DNA of 45,728 nucleotides from an uncultured bacterium (GTDB lineage: Bacteria > Bacteroidota > Rhodothermia > Rhodothermales > UBA10348), in contig CALIKL010000056.1 in the NCBI GenBank assembly GCA_938018055.1, positions 1-45,728 of the forward strand, given 5' to 3'. This document shows, in pieces, positions 16,401 through 23,216 of the stretch. The notes below the pieces were generated by a model. That model searched no databases and was not told where the DNA came from. It saw nothing but the letters and a program-made list of their open reading frames with translations. Positions within the stretch are counted from its first letter, which is position 1, and each line of letters starts with the position of its first letter. A program made the position numbers and the translations under genes.

Positions 16401-16708
16401 TGGAAGATGGCAACGGCTCCGATGGAGTGCGCCGGCTCCTCGTCGAAGATGGGGGTCCAATCCACACCGCCTGAAGTAGACTTCCACAGCCCACCGGATG
16501 CCGTACCTGCATAAATGACATCCGGATCAGCGTGGATGGCATCTATGGCCGTGACACGGCCACTCATACCTGCCGGACCGATACTGCGTGGCTCCATGGC
16601 ACTGAACAACGCCATATCGAGCTGTTGCGCCTGGACGCCAGGGGCGAGAAGAAGAAGCAATGAGCCGGCTGCACACACGTACGACCAGCAGGATCGGGCA
16701 AGAGACAT
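13442..16708 (-). CDS. Secreted VPS10/BNR-like beta-propeller protein (copy 2)
   Basis: About 1088 residues. The start at 16708 is preferred over 16744 because it begins the signal peptide (MSLARSCWSYVCAAGSLLLL ... VQAQ) and is preceded by AGGTGA, a rare recognisable ribosome site in this window. Residues about 25-720 hold BNR/Asp-box repeats (TTDGGETF, SDDGGANW, SEDGGRSF, TRDDGGTW), the sortilin/VPS10-like propeller pattern. An acidic, low-complexity stretch (DTQSEEGEAQAEEEYMNAS, near 830) interrupts the link to a C-terminal FlgD-like sandwich and a helical bundle. No hydrolase active site is evident. It is paralogous to copy 1 (7238-10288) but clearly diverged and longer. Probably an exported binding or folding factor; function inferred. 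Confidence 0.85.
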   Translation of the reverse strand: MSLARSCWSYVCAAGSLLLLLAPGVQAQQLDMALFSAMEPRSIGPAGMSGRVTAIDAIHADPDVIYAGTASGGLWKSTSGGVDWTPIFDEEPAHSIGAVAIFQKTPDIVWVGAGEGNPRNSQSAGNGLYKTIDGGLTWKHLGLEDSRNIHRIILHPDNPDVALIGIQGPAWGETDQRGVFRTTDGGETFEKVLFVNDRTGIGDMVVDPRNPNHILAAMWEFRRWPWFFKSGGEGSGLFETWDGGKTWNEITSERGMPEGELGRMGLAFAHNEPEVVYALVEASKNALYRSDDGGANWRMVNDDSGVNGRPFYYADIYTDPENENRLYKIETYIYISEDGGRSFRQWQPGYSSNGVHPDHHAFWVSPRDPDFIIEGNDGGMAITRDKGKTWRFVENLPVAQFYHISVDNEMPYNVMGGMQDNGSWVGPAYAWKSGGIRNHLWQEVAFGDGFDVIPDPEDSRFGYAMSQGGNLSRFDKETGNSSFIKPLHPDPDVFLRFNWNAAFEQDPHDANTIFYGSQFVHRSTNKGQSWEVISPDLTTNDVEKQNQEESGGLTYDVTQAENHTTITAISASPLERGILWVGTDDGHVQLTRDDGGTWTEVGSRMRDLPEGNWVAQVHASSFNAAEAVVVFDDHRRDNWEPYVYRTQDWGRSWERLVNSNDVFGFALSFIQDPVEPRLMFIGTEFGLYVSIDEGDTWTKWTAGYPTASTIDLAIQEREVDLVIGTFGRSAYVLDDIRPLRELASKGAELLDEAVHVYPTPVAYQASNIQAAGTRFKADAIFAGQNRPSGARITYSVNPEAFQSAGSGPDSDTQSEEGEAQAEEEYMNASDMEADAEDTDAPGEVQIRILDGDEVIRTFDGPAEAGMNRVIWSMNRKGVRGPSRSTPRRNAPEPGGPRVMPGMYTVQVVFGADTTSTSITVESDPRYEVDMVSLRARHAMYREYESMVETAAEMMTRVREAKEVVSRVSSSLGDRHDDVAKELKATGKAMTDSLNAFQDRYFGPQGKQGIYRPFDTIGGKVSGAGRYLFSSGRAPNTPEDWSMSAGRRALEGMMEDVNAFLSGAWAGYVTSVRSSDAFRVDDLEPIDMQ

Positions 16709-16798
16709 GATCACCTGTGGGATTCGCGGAAGGAATCCCAACATACGATCGAGGGCAGAGGTACGTCCAGCACTTCCGCGCTACCCGGAAGTCAAGGA

Positions 16799-18055
16799 CT
16801 ATCCAGCTGCGTTCGGATTCCACTCACCTCGCGCGACCGCTGGGATATACGTATCCAGATTGTCTGGTTTCCAGAGGATCCGCTCGCCACGCTCGGCACT
16901 CATATATGCCGTCATGAGCAATTCAGTGACTTCCAGTCCATCATAGAAGTTTTCTGCCGGCTGACGCCCCTGAAGGAAGCACTCAATCATGTAGCGGTTC
17001 TCGTCCTCATAGCCATATTCGGCCGCCTCGTTACCTACAAAAGGCATGTCACCGGATTCGGCATTCTGCTTTTCAACCAAGTCTTCCCCGGTAACGCCAG
17101 TCACGTTGCGGGAGAGGAAGACCGTGCCTCCCGCTTCGAGCGAATTGAGTCTCAAGGAGTACTCCGGACCCAACAGCTCGGATGAAAGACGAAGCCCCGG
17201 TCCCACATAACTCCAGCTTGTGGTTACTTCTGCAATCAACGGGTGCCCTTGTTCATCCACATACTCAATGGTTGCACGCGCAAAATCCTCCGAAGGCTTT
17301 TTCGAATAGTCGATCGACGACCCAAAGCGATCGCGCAAAATGGCGGCATACTCCGGACGGCTCCATTTCAATGATGCAATCTGACAGGAGACTGCAATAG
17401 GCGTCAAGGAATCGCGCGATGCACCAGGACGCGTCAGCAGAAAACGGGCTACTTCCACACTATGGCACATCATGTCATTCAAGACGCCGCCGCCCTGATG
17501 TTCACCCGACCAGAACCAGGGCGCGTGCGGTCCGGAATGCTCTTCCGCAGCGCGAGCCAGATAAGGACGACCACTGAGCGCCGCTCCTCGCTTCCACGCG
17601 ATTTCCCGGCCTCTCACCAAACTGGGAGAGAAGAGCTGATCTTCCAGATATCCGTGCAAAAGGTCGGTCTCCTCAAGCAACTCAATCACGCGACGAGCCT
17701 CCGCGACATTGCGCGCAATGGGCTTTTCACATGCGATCCCAACCAGTTCACCAACACCTCGCTTGAGCGCATCAACGATTTCCTCCATGTTCTCAACCCG
17801 CTTATGGTTGGGGCCGCAAATCCAGAGGCAATCGATGGCAGGATCGGCGATCATCTCGGTGATGGATCCATAGGCCTTGGCGTTGCCTACGCGCAATCCC
17901 CGTGCATATGCCGCAGCTTCTTCTGCATTGGCCGAGTTCGGGCTCCATACACCAAGAATGTCCGAGTCACGAACAGCTTTCCAGGACAAAATGTGGAATT
18001 TGGTGATGAAGCCGCTTCCGACGAAGCCGACGCCGAGTCGAGTTTTGGATGGCAT
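16799..18055 (-). CDS. Gfo/Idh/MocA-family NAD(P)-dependent oxidoreductase
   Basis: 418 residues from the start at 18055 (MPSKTRLGVGFVGSGFITKF), chosen because it places the dinucleotide motif GFVGSGFIT at the N-terminus. The longer frame to 18187 adds 44 residues with no family similarity. The N-terminal Rossmann domain (1-140) contains the catalytic-region motif CEKPIA near residue 110. The C-terminal alpha/beta domain includes GGGVLNDMMCHSVEVARFLL, the usual substrate-side histidine segment. Family members oxidise or reduce sugars and related polyols; the substrate cannot be read from sequence. No signal peptide, so cytoplasmic. The gene stands alone, 90 nt downstream of the 16708 start of the second propeller on the same strand order. 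Confidence 0.88.
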   Translation of the reverse strand: MPSKTRLGVGFVGSGFITKFHILSWKAVRDSDILGVWSPNSANAEEAAAYARGLRVGNAKAYGSITEMIADPAIDCLWICGPNHKRVENMEEIVDALKRGVGELVGIACEKPIARNVAEARRVIELLEETDLLHGYLEDQLFSPSLVRGREIAWKRGAALSGRPYLARAAEEHSGPHAPWFWSGEHQGGGVLNDMMCHSVEVARFLLTRPGASRDSLTPIAVSCQIASLKWSRPEYAAILRDRFGSSIDYSKKPSEDFARATIEYVDEQGHPLIAEVTTSWSYVGPGLRLSSELLGPEYSLRLNSLEAGGTVFLSRNVTGVTGEDLVEKQNAESGDMPFVGNEAAEYGYEDENRYMIECFLQGRQPAENFYDGLEVTELLMTAYMSAERGERILWKPDNLDTYIPAVARGEWNPNAAG

Positions 18056-18398
18056 ATCGGTGGAAAGAATGGAACGTGGGACAGGGATGGACGCCGAACA
18101 TAAGCGGGGGCGCGGCGCAAGATAGGTATACAGGCCAAAAACCCCGAGGGGCCGGCGCATACTCTGCTTCGGCCCCATCAGCACCATGCAGACCCTTCCC
18201 GGCTTTCAGATACCGGGTCCGTTTATATCCCGGGGGCCCAGGGGCCGCTTCCGGAAAAAGACGGGTCTACACTTTGTGATTCCTGTTTCTAGGTACGAAT
18301 TCAGAACAGCGAAGTGTATAGGCACCGCCATGAAGCGGCGGTAGGACGGATCCTTACCCGAAATACGGCCTGCTACCATGAATGGAAGCCGGCAGGAA
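18056..18398. other. Intergenic gap with hairpin, no gene seen
   Basis: The 343 bp between the oxidoreductase start and the stop of the envelope protein gene hold no convincing coding frame. A 6-bp stem ACCGCC/GGCGGT with a 7-nt loop lies at 18324-18342, 57 nt beyond the stop at 18399, and could end that minus-strand transcript. A GC-rich run around 18230-18250 (CCCGGGGGCCC) is also present. No tRNA or known RNA motif found by eye. Confidence 0.4.
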
Positions 18399-19691
18399 TC
18401 AACCGCCCCATCCAAATCGGGGATTGACTACGTTATTGTAAATCGATCCGAAGCGGTAGGAGAATCCAAAACCGATTTCGTAGTCGAAAGACGTCGGAAG
18501 CGCGGCGTTGCCCAGAAGGATTTCTTCATCATCAGACTGGCGCTGAGGCAACCATATCTGATCATGAACTGAGGAGACTTCCGCGTTGAAATTCACTGAG
18601 AGACCACGGGCGATGCGCACATCCATTTCGGTACGCAACGAAATATTGTACAGATCAAAAAGAGACTGCTCGAAATCCGTGACGTAGGATTCAACAGAAA
18701 GGCGTGCGCCAGCTGAGCCCCACGGCTGGCGGAAATTGCCGTAAACCATGAGTTGATTCTGCATCATGGTCTGCTGCGTTTCCTCGTAAACCGTCAGCTC
18801 TTCATAACGGTTATGCCGGAAATTGATCTCGTAGCGCGCACGGAAATCACGGGTAGACGATTCTGCGTATGGGAAGAATGCATACTCGACTGTTGGGGAA
18901 ACGGATAGGGACAGATCAGTATTTCGCTGAGACGATGTATTTGACCATGACGTGATGCCCGCCGACCAATGCTCGCTGACACTCTTTACCACCTGCCCAA
19001 ACACACTTCCGTCACGACGTGTAGAGCGTACGGTGCCCGAAGAGAGATCGAACGTATTCTCGCGATAGTTGAAGCGCCCACTGAAGCCAATTTTCCACTC
19101 TTCCGTGACGCGGTCCGCCGACAATCGCGTATTAACGCTGTATTGTTTCTCGTTCGTCTCCCCTTCCACGTCCCCGTCCATACTGACTCGGAAGACCCAA
19201 TAATCCCACGGGTCCTCCTGGGGATCGTCCTGAAGATCGGGAGCTTCATTCATCTCTTCGAAGGGTACCGAAACCTGGATACGCGAACCCAGCTCAGTGG
19301 TCAGCAGGAATCGAACGAGCCCACTTGAAATGGCGCTGGTCAGACCATCTCGGCGCTCGGCGTCCGTCTGAGTAGCCTGCGTCACGAAGTGGTGGACATC
19401 CTTCATCTCGCTGAGTTCTTCGAGTCCGATGAACTGCAACTCGTAATCCCGTCCTCCCGACCCCGTCGACCGGCTGGTGATCAGAACATGAACGTCTGCG
19501 CCAACCCGGTCACGAACGTAGTCAACATGTGGAATCGTTCGTCGGATGTAATCGAAATCGCAGGAGCGCTCACAGTCTAAAAAGACAGAAAGTGTCTCGT
19601 AGCCATTCTCCCCTTTCTGAGCGGAAACGGAGGGTACTGACAGGAAGAATAGACCTGTCAAAAGAATACTGGCGCTGATGAATCGGGACAT
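18399..19691 (-). CDS. Conserved envelope protein, predicted outer-membrane barrel with N-terminal CxxxC domain
   Basis: 430 residues from the start at 19691, which begins a clear signal peptide (MSRFISASILLTGLFFLSV ... SAQ). The first mature segment has FLDCERSCDFDYIRRTIPHV and VRDRVGADVHVLITSRST, a domain I have the impression is conserved in Bacteroidota and Gemmatimonadota proteins of unknown function; the two cysteines could form a disulfide. From about residue 180 onward the sequence alternates in beta-strand fashion with many aromatic and Gly residues (WKIGFSGRFNYRENTF, YEIGFGFSYRFGSIYNN), consistent with an outer-membrane barrel of DUF481-like type. Alone in its transcript, preceded by a leader hairpin. 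Function unknown. Confidence 0.75.
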   Translation of the reverse strand: MSRFISASILLTGLFFLSVPSVSAQKGENGYETLSVFLDCERSCDFDYIRRTIPHVDYVRDRVGADVHVLITSRSTGSGGRDYELQFIGLEELSEMKDVHHFVTQATQTDAERRDGLTSAISSGLVRFLLTTELGSRIQVSVPFEEMNEAPDLQDDPQEDPWDYWVFRVSMDGDVEGETNEKQYSVNTRLSADRVTEEWKIGFSGRFNYRENTFDLSSGTVRSTRRDGSVFGQVVKSVSEHWSAGITSWSNTSSQRNTDLSLSVSPTVEYAFFPYAESSTRDFRARYEINFRHNRYEELTVYEETQQTMMQNQLMVYGNFRQPWGSAGARLSVESYVTDFEQSLFDLYNISLRTEMDVRIARGLSVNFNAEVSSVHDQIWLPQRQSDDEEILLGNAALPTSFDYEIGFGFSYRFGSIYNNVVNPRFGWGG

Positions 19692-20065
19692 GCGGTCAAT
19701 CCGGGGGCTATAAAATGAAAGGAGCCAGGTCTTACAGGACCCGGCTCCTTTCGAGGACAAACCGCCTTGAGACAAATCCTGGATGAATCAGAGTCCGTCT
19801 CGCAATGGTTATCGGCCAAAGGCGCAGATCCTTAAAAATATTTTTGCGATGATGTACCGCTCGCCGTTCATGGAAAGACAGAGACGGGGTCACTCGCTGC
19901 CAATGGACGCATCAAATAGCCTTAGTATTCCGCCTGGAAGGGCTTTCATCGGATTTACATACTTCGCTCGTCCCCAGGACCCGGCGAGGTAAAAATCCGC
20001 AACAAACCTGTCCAACCTACGTGCGTACCACGCATTCATCTCCGCCCAACGTGCTTCAGATCCGA
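19692..20065. other. Divergent intergenic region with AT palindrome
   Basis: 374 bp between the divergent starts of the envelope protein (19691) and the two-domain protein (20066). It contains the hairpin listed at 19721-19748 and a perfect 12-bp AT palindrome AAAAATATTTTT at 19834-19845, which stands out against the GC-rich surroundings and could be promoter or regulator DNA. No coding frame here looks real. Confidence 0.4.
19721..19748 (-). terminator. Strong hairpin with T-rich tail in a 5' leader
   Basis: GGAGCC-A-GGTC pairs with GACC-C-GGCTCC around a 6-nt loop (10 pairs, one A-C mismatch). On the minus strand it is followed by TTTCATTTTA and lies 30 nt upstream of the envelope-protein start at 19691. 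It has the form of an intrinsic terminator in the leader of that gene, so attenuation is possible. On the plus strand it is followed by TTT, and no plus-strand gene ends nearby. Confidence 0.5.
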
Positions 20066-21430
20066 ATGACCGAGCAACTCCAACGTCGCCTAGAGGAAAC
20101 GCTTCATGAGCAGTTTTCAGGCACCGATCATGTTGCCGTGTCGAAGCTGCGAGACGCCGAGCTGCCGAACGGGATACAGCATTTTTTGGTCCGTTCTCTT
20201 CAACGTCGCATCCAACTGGAGGCTCGCGAAGCCTTGGAGTCCCTGAATGGCTGGATTGATACGGACCATGAACCGTTCAATGAAATCGTGGGAGATACGG
20301 CAGATGCGCTGCTTGTAGCTGCCAGGTATCCAGAGAAAGAATGGAATCGTGCCTGCTCGCAAGCTATTTCCGCCCTTCTGGCATATTTGCAGGAGCCCGC
20401 ACGTGCCCTTGCAGACTTTGCCTATCCTGCGGGCATGACTTCCGTACCGGCGAATGATCTTCGTCGGCGAACGGGGTACTTCGAGGATTACCCCTACATG
20501 TCCCGTGCCGTAGATGCCTGGCTTGAGCAGCGGGCTACCAATGAGATTGACCGACCGGCGTTTGAGTCGGCCATGCACCATCTGGATGTGCGTATGACCG
20601 AGGACCATGGGGTCGAAGAGTGGGTCGCTCTGCTTCAGCCGATGATTGACCTTTCTTCCTACGCTGGCATCGAGCCGGCCGGGTTACCGGTCCCCATGGT
20701 TGGTCGATTCTTTGAGGCCAAGAGACGCCCTGTTCTGGCCGCGCTCGTTCGTCAAGCCGCAGCTGTCCATGGTTCCGAAATGATCACGGTACCCTCGTTG
20801 AAGGAAATCATCGAAAAGGGGCTCGAAAACGAACGCTTCCACGAGAGTCAAGGAGAGACATCACGTTCCACCTCCGCTGCCCCATCTTCTAGCACAAAGG
20901 TGCCAGCTGCGTCAGCACCATCTCAGAATCAGGATGTGAACCCAGATCAACCCCTTCCCCTTTGGAAACGATTCCAGAAGCAGACTGAGCACAACTCAGC
21001 CGGAAATCCAACCGCCGAGAAAACGCCTGAAAGCCAACCACTCTGGAAGTCCTTTGAGTCATCGAACGAACAGCAGCTGGCGCAATCAAGACCTCAGCCT
21101 CAAGAGGAGCCACCCGCAGGTCATCCGGAGCCATCCGGTCGGCCGGCTCCTGAATTCCCTATCCAGGAAGCTCCCCGATTGGAGTCACAACATATCGTGC
21201 TGGGTACGGCTGTGCGGTCTCGCGAGCGCTTCATTCACGCGCTGTTTGACAAAAATGAATCCATGTACCGCGAGGTAATGGATGTTCTGGCTGAGGCCCC
21301 TGACTGGTCCAGCGCCTCATCTATCATCGCTGAGCGTGTTTTCAAGCCACACCGTATCGATATCTATTCAGATGTTGCGGTCGATTTCACCAACGCCGTG
21401 GAAGCCCGATATTCAGGCATGCCGTCATGA
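20066..21430 (+). CDS. Unrecognised two-domain protein with Pro/Gln linker carrying repeated PLWK-F motifs
   Basis: 454 residues from the ATG at 20066 (20021 also possible). I do not recognise the family. Residues 1-270 look mostly helical and soluble, with no signal peptide or membrane segment. Residues about 270-385 are rich in Ser, Pro, Gln and Glu and likely disordered. This linker contains two copies of a short motif, PLWKRF (298-303) and PLWKSF (325-330). A compact helical C-terminal domain (about 385-454) follows, with RSRERFIHALFDKNESMYREVM and WSSASSIIAERVF. It ends 42 nt before the acyl-CoA carboxylase beta gene, so the two may be cotranscribed. Function unknown; the motifs look like binding sites for a partner protein. 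Confidence 0.75.
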   Translation: MTEQLQRRLEETLHEQFSGTDHVAVSKLRDAELPNGIQHFLVRSLQRRIQLEAREALESLNGWIDTDHEPFNEIVGDTADALLVAARYPEKEWNRACSQAISALLAYLQEPARALADFAYPAGMTSVPANDLRRRTGYFEDYPYMSRAVDAWLEQRATNEIDRPAFESAMHHLDVRMTEDHGVEEWVALLQPMIDLSSYAGIEPAGLPVPMVGRFFEAKRRPVLAALVRQAAAVHGSEMITVPSLKEIIEKGLENERFHESQGETSRSTSAAPSSSTKVPAASAPSQNQDVNPDQPLPLWKRFQKQTEHNSAGNPTAEKTPESQPLWKSFESSNEQQLAQSRPQPQEEPPAGHPEPSGRPAPEFPIQEAPRLESQHIVLGTAVRSRERFIHALFDKNESMYREVMDVLAEAPDWSSASSIIAERVFKPHRIDIYSDVAVDFTNAVEARYSGMPS

Positions 21431-21472
21431 CAATCGGCCTGCACTCATCCCATCGAAATCCCGCCTGCCCTT

Positions 21473-23026
21473 ATGCGCACGAATGACGACTTGCTGAAGG
21501 ATCTGGAAAACCGCCGCGAAGAGGCACACAAGGGAGGTGGTGAAGCACGCATCGCCAAACAGCATGAAAAGGGCAAACTGACGGCACGGGAGCGTATTGA
21601 GATCCTTCTCGATGATGGGTCCTTCGAGGAGCTTGGCATGTTCGTGCGCCACCAGACAAAGGATTTCGGCCTCGAGTCGAATCGACCCTATGGTGATGGC
21701 GTCGTGACGGGATACGGGACCATCGACGGGCGTTTGATCTACGTCTTCTCTCAGGATTTCACGGTATTTGGCGGCTCTCTGGGACAGGCACATGCTGACA
21801 AAATTGTCAAGATCATGAAACTGGCCCTTGAGAACGGGGCGCCAGTCATAGGGCTCAACGACTCGGGTGGAGCGCGAATCCAGGAAGGTGTGGTCTCGCT
21901 TGGTGGGTACGCAGATATCTTCCTGCAGAATACCATGGCCTCTGGCGTCGTGCCCCAGATCTCGGCCGTGTTGGGGCCGTGTGCTGGGGGTGCTGTCTAT
22001 TCGCCGGCCATCACGGATTTCATTTTCATGGTCCGGTCTTCGAGTTACATGTTTGTTACGGGCCCGAATGTCGTGAAGACGGTCACGCAGGAAGATGTAT
22101 CGTTTGAGGACTTGGGAGGCGCTGATACCCATGCCAGCAAGAGCGGCGTTGCTCATCTGGCTTTCAACAGCGAAGCCGAATGTCTGATGGGGATCCGCGA
22201 ATTGGTCTCTTATCTGCCCTTGAATTGCGAAGAGGCACCTCCAGTCTACCCCACTCAGGACCCGACTGACCGGGCTGATAGTGCCCTGAATGATCTCGTT
22301 CCTTCCAATCCGAACAAGCCGTACGAAATGCGGGAGGTGATTGGCCGCATTGTGGACGATGGGCACTTTTTCGAAGTCCACACGGATTATGCTCCCAATA
22401 TCATCGTCGGATTTGCGCGCATGAACGGCTCAAGTGTGGGTATTGTGGCAAACAACCCATCCGTTTTGGCCGGGGTTCTGGATAATGACTCCTCCGTCAA
22501 AGGTGCACGATTTGTCCGCTTCTGTGACGCCTTCAACATTCCCCTGCTGGTCATGGAAGACGTTCCTGGCTTCATGCCGGGAACGGATCAGGAATGGCGC
22601 GGCATCATCCGGAATGGTGCCAAGCTGCTGTACGCTTTTTGCGAAGCAACGGTACCCAAGATCACTGTCATCACCCGCAAGGCATACGGCGGTGCCTACG
22701 ACGTGATGAACTCCAAGCATATCCGAGGCGATCTGAACTTCGCCTGGCCAACGGCCGAAATCGCTGTGATGGGGCCCAAAGGTGCGGTCGAAATCATCTA
22801 CCGCAAGCAGATTGCCAGCGCCGAAGACCCGCAGGCCGAAGAGGAGCGCTTCATCGAAGACTACAAGGATCGATTCGCCAATCCCTACGTCGCCGCAGAG
22901 TATGGATACGTGGATGATGTCATCGAACCTGCTGAAACCCGTTACCGCTTGATCCGTGGTCTTGATATGTTGAAGAACAAGGTGGCCACGAATCCGCCGC
23001 GGAAGCACGGAAATATTCCCCTCTAG
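21473..23026 (+). CDS. pccB: Acyl-CoA carboxylase beta subunit (probably propionyl-CoA carboxylase)
   Basis: 517 residues, the usual length for biotin-dependent acyl-CoA carboxyltransferase beta chains. Landmarks are [35 protein letters not shown], the acyl-CoA oxyanion-hole region [12 protein letters not shown], and the carboxybiotin-side [16 protein letters not shown] near the C-terminus. It transfers the carboxyl group from carboxybiotin to propionyl-CoA (or acetyl-CoA), giving methylmalonyl-CoA (or malonyl-CoA), in the cytoplasm. The alpha (biotin carboxylase/carrier) subunit is not in this window. Propionyl-CoA is favoured because of overall resemblance to PccB/MmdA, but substrate choice is not certain from sequence. 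Two hairpins follow the stop. Confidence 0.9.
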   Translation: MRTNDDLLKDLENRREEAHKGGGEARIAKQHEKGKLTARERIEILLDDGSFEELGMFVRHQTKDFGLESNRPYGDGVVTGYGTIDGRLIYVFSQDFTVFGGSLGQAHADKIVKIMKLALENGAPVIGLNDSGGARIQEGVVSLGGYADIFLQNTMASGVVPQISAVLGPCAGGAVYSPAITDFIFMVRSSSYMFVTGPNVVKTVTQEDVSFEDLGGADTHASKSGVAHLAFNSEAECLMGIRELVSYLPLNCEEAPPVYPTQDPTDRADSALNDLVPSNPNKPYEMREVIGRIVDDGHFFEVHTDYAPNIIVGFARMNGSSVGIVANNPSVLAGVLDNDSSVKGARFVRFCDAFNIPLLVMEDVPGFMPGTDQEWRGIIRNGAKLLYAFCEATVPKITVITRKAYGGAYDVMNSKHIRGDLNFAWPTAEIAVMGPKGAVEIIYRKQIASAEDPQAEEERFIEDYKDRFANPYVAAEYGYVDDVIEPAETRYRLIRGLDMLKNKVATNPPRKHGNIPL

Positions 23027-23071
23027 GAAAGGAAGCCCACAGTTGCTCCACAGGGATCGCAGCGCATGAAT

Positions 23072-23119
23072 GTGCGTTATTGCGCACGACCAGGAATAGC
23101 TTGATTCTTTGCTATTCCT
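23072..23119 (+). terminator. Paired hairpins after the carboxylase gene
   Basis: GTGCG/CGCAC with a 6-nt loop (23072-23087) is followed by a 9-bp perfect stem AGGAATAGC/GCTATTCCT with a 10-nt loop (23092-23119). They begin 46 nt after the carboxylase stop and precede the transglycosylase gene. No T-run follows. They also argue against the ATG at 23109 being the transglycosylase start, because it lies inside the second hairpin. Confidence 0.45.
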
Positions 23120-23216
23120 TGCTGACAGCATCGAGAACCGTTATTTTCAAGACTCATCGGTCACGCCCCTCCCGTTCTCAGCATCGTTTTCTACCCTTTC
23201 CCGAGGCTTGCGCACT

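Noticed and set aside
19783-19992. 69-codon plus-strand frame in the divergent gap before the two-domain protein
   Set aside because: No domain, signal or ribosome site; it covers the AT palindrome and is likely regulatory DNA.
21425-22381. 318-codon minus-strand frame opposite the carboxylase
   Set aside because: Fully antisense to the carboxylase gene, no signal or domain, unusual composition.
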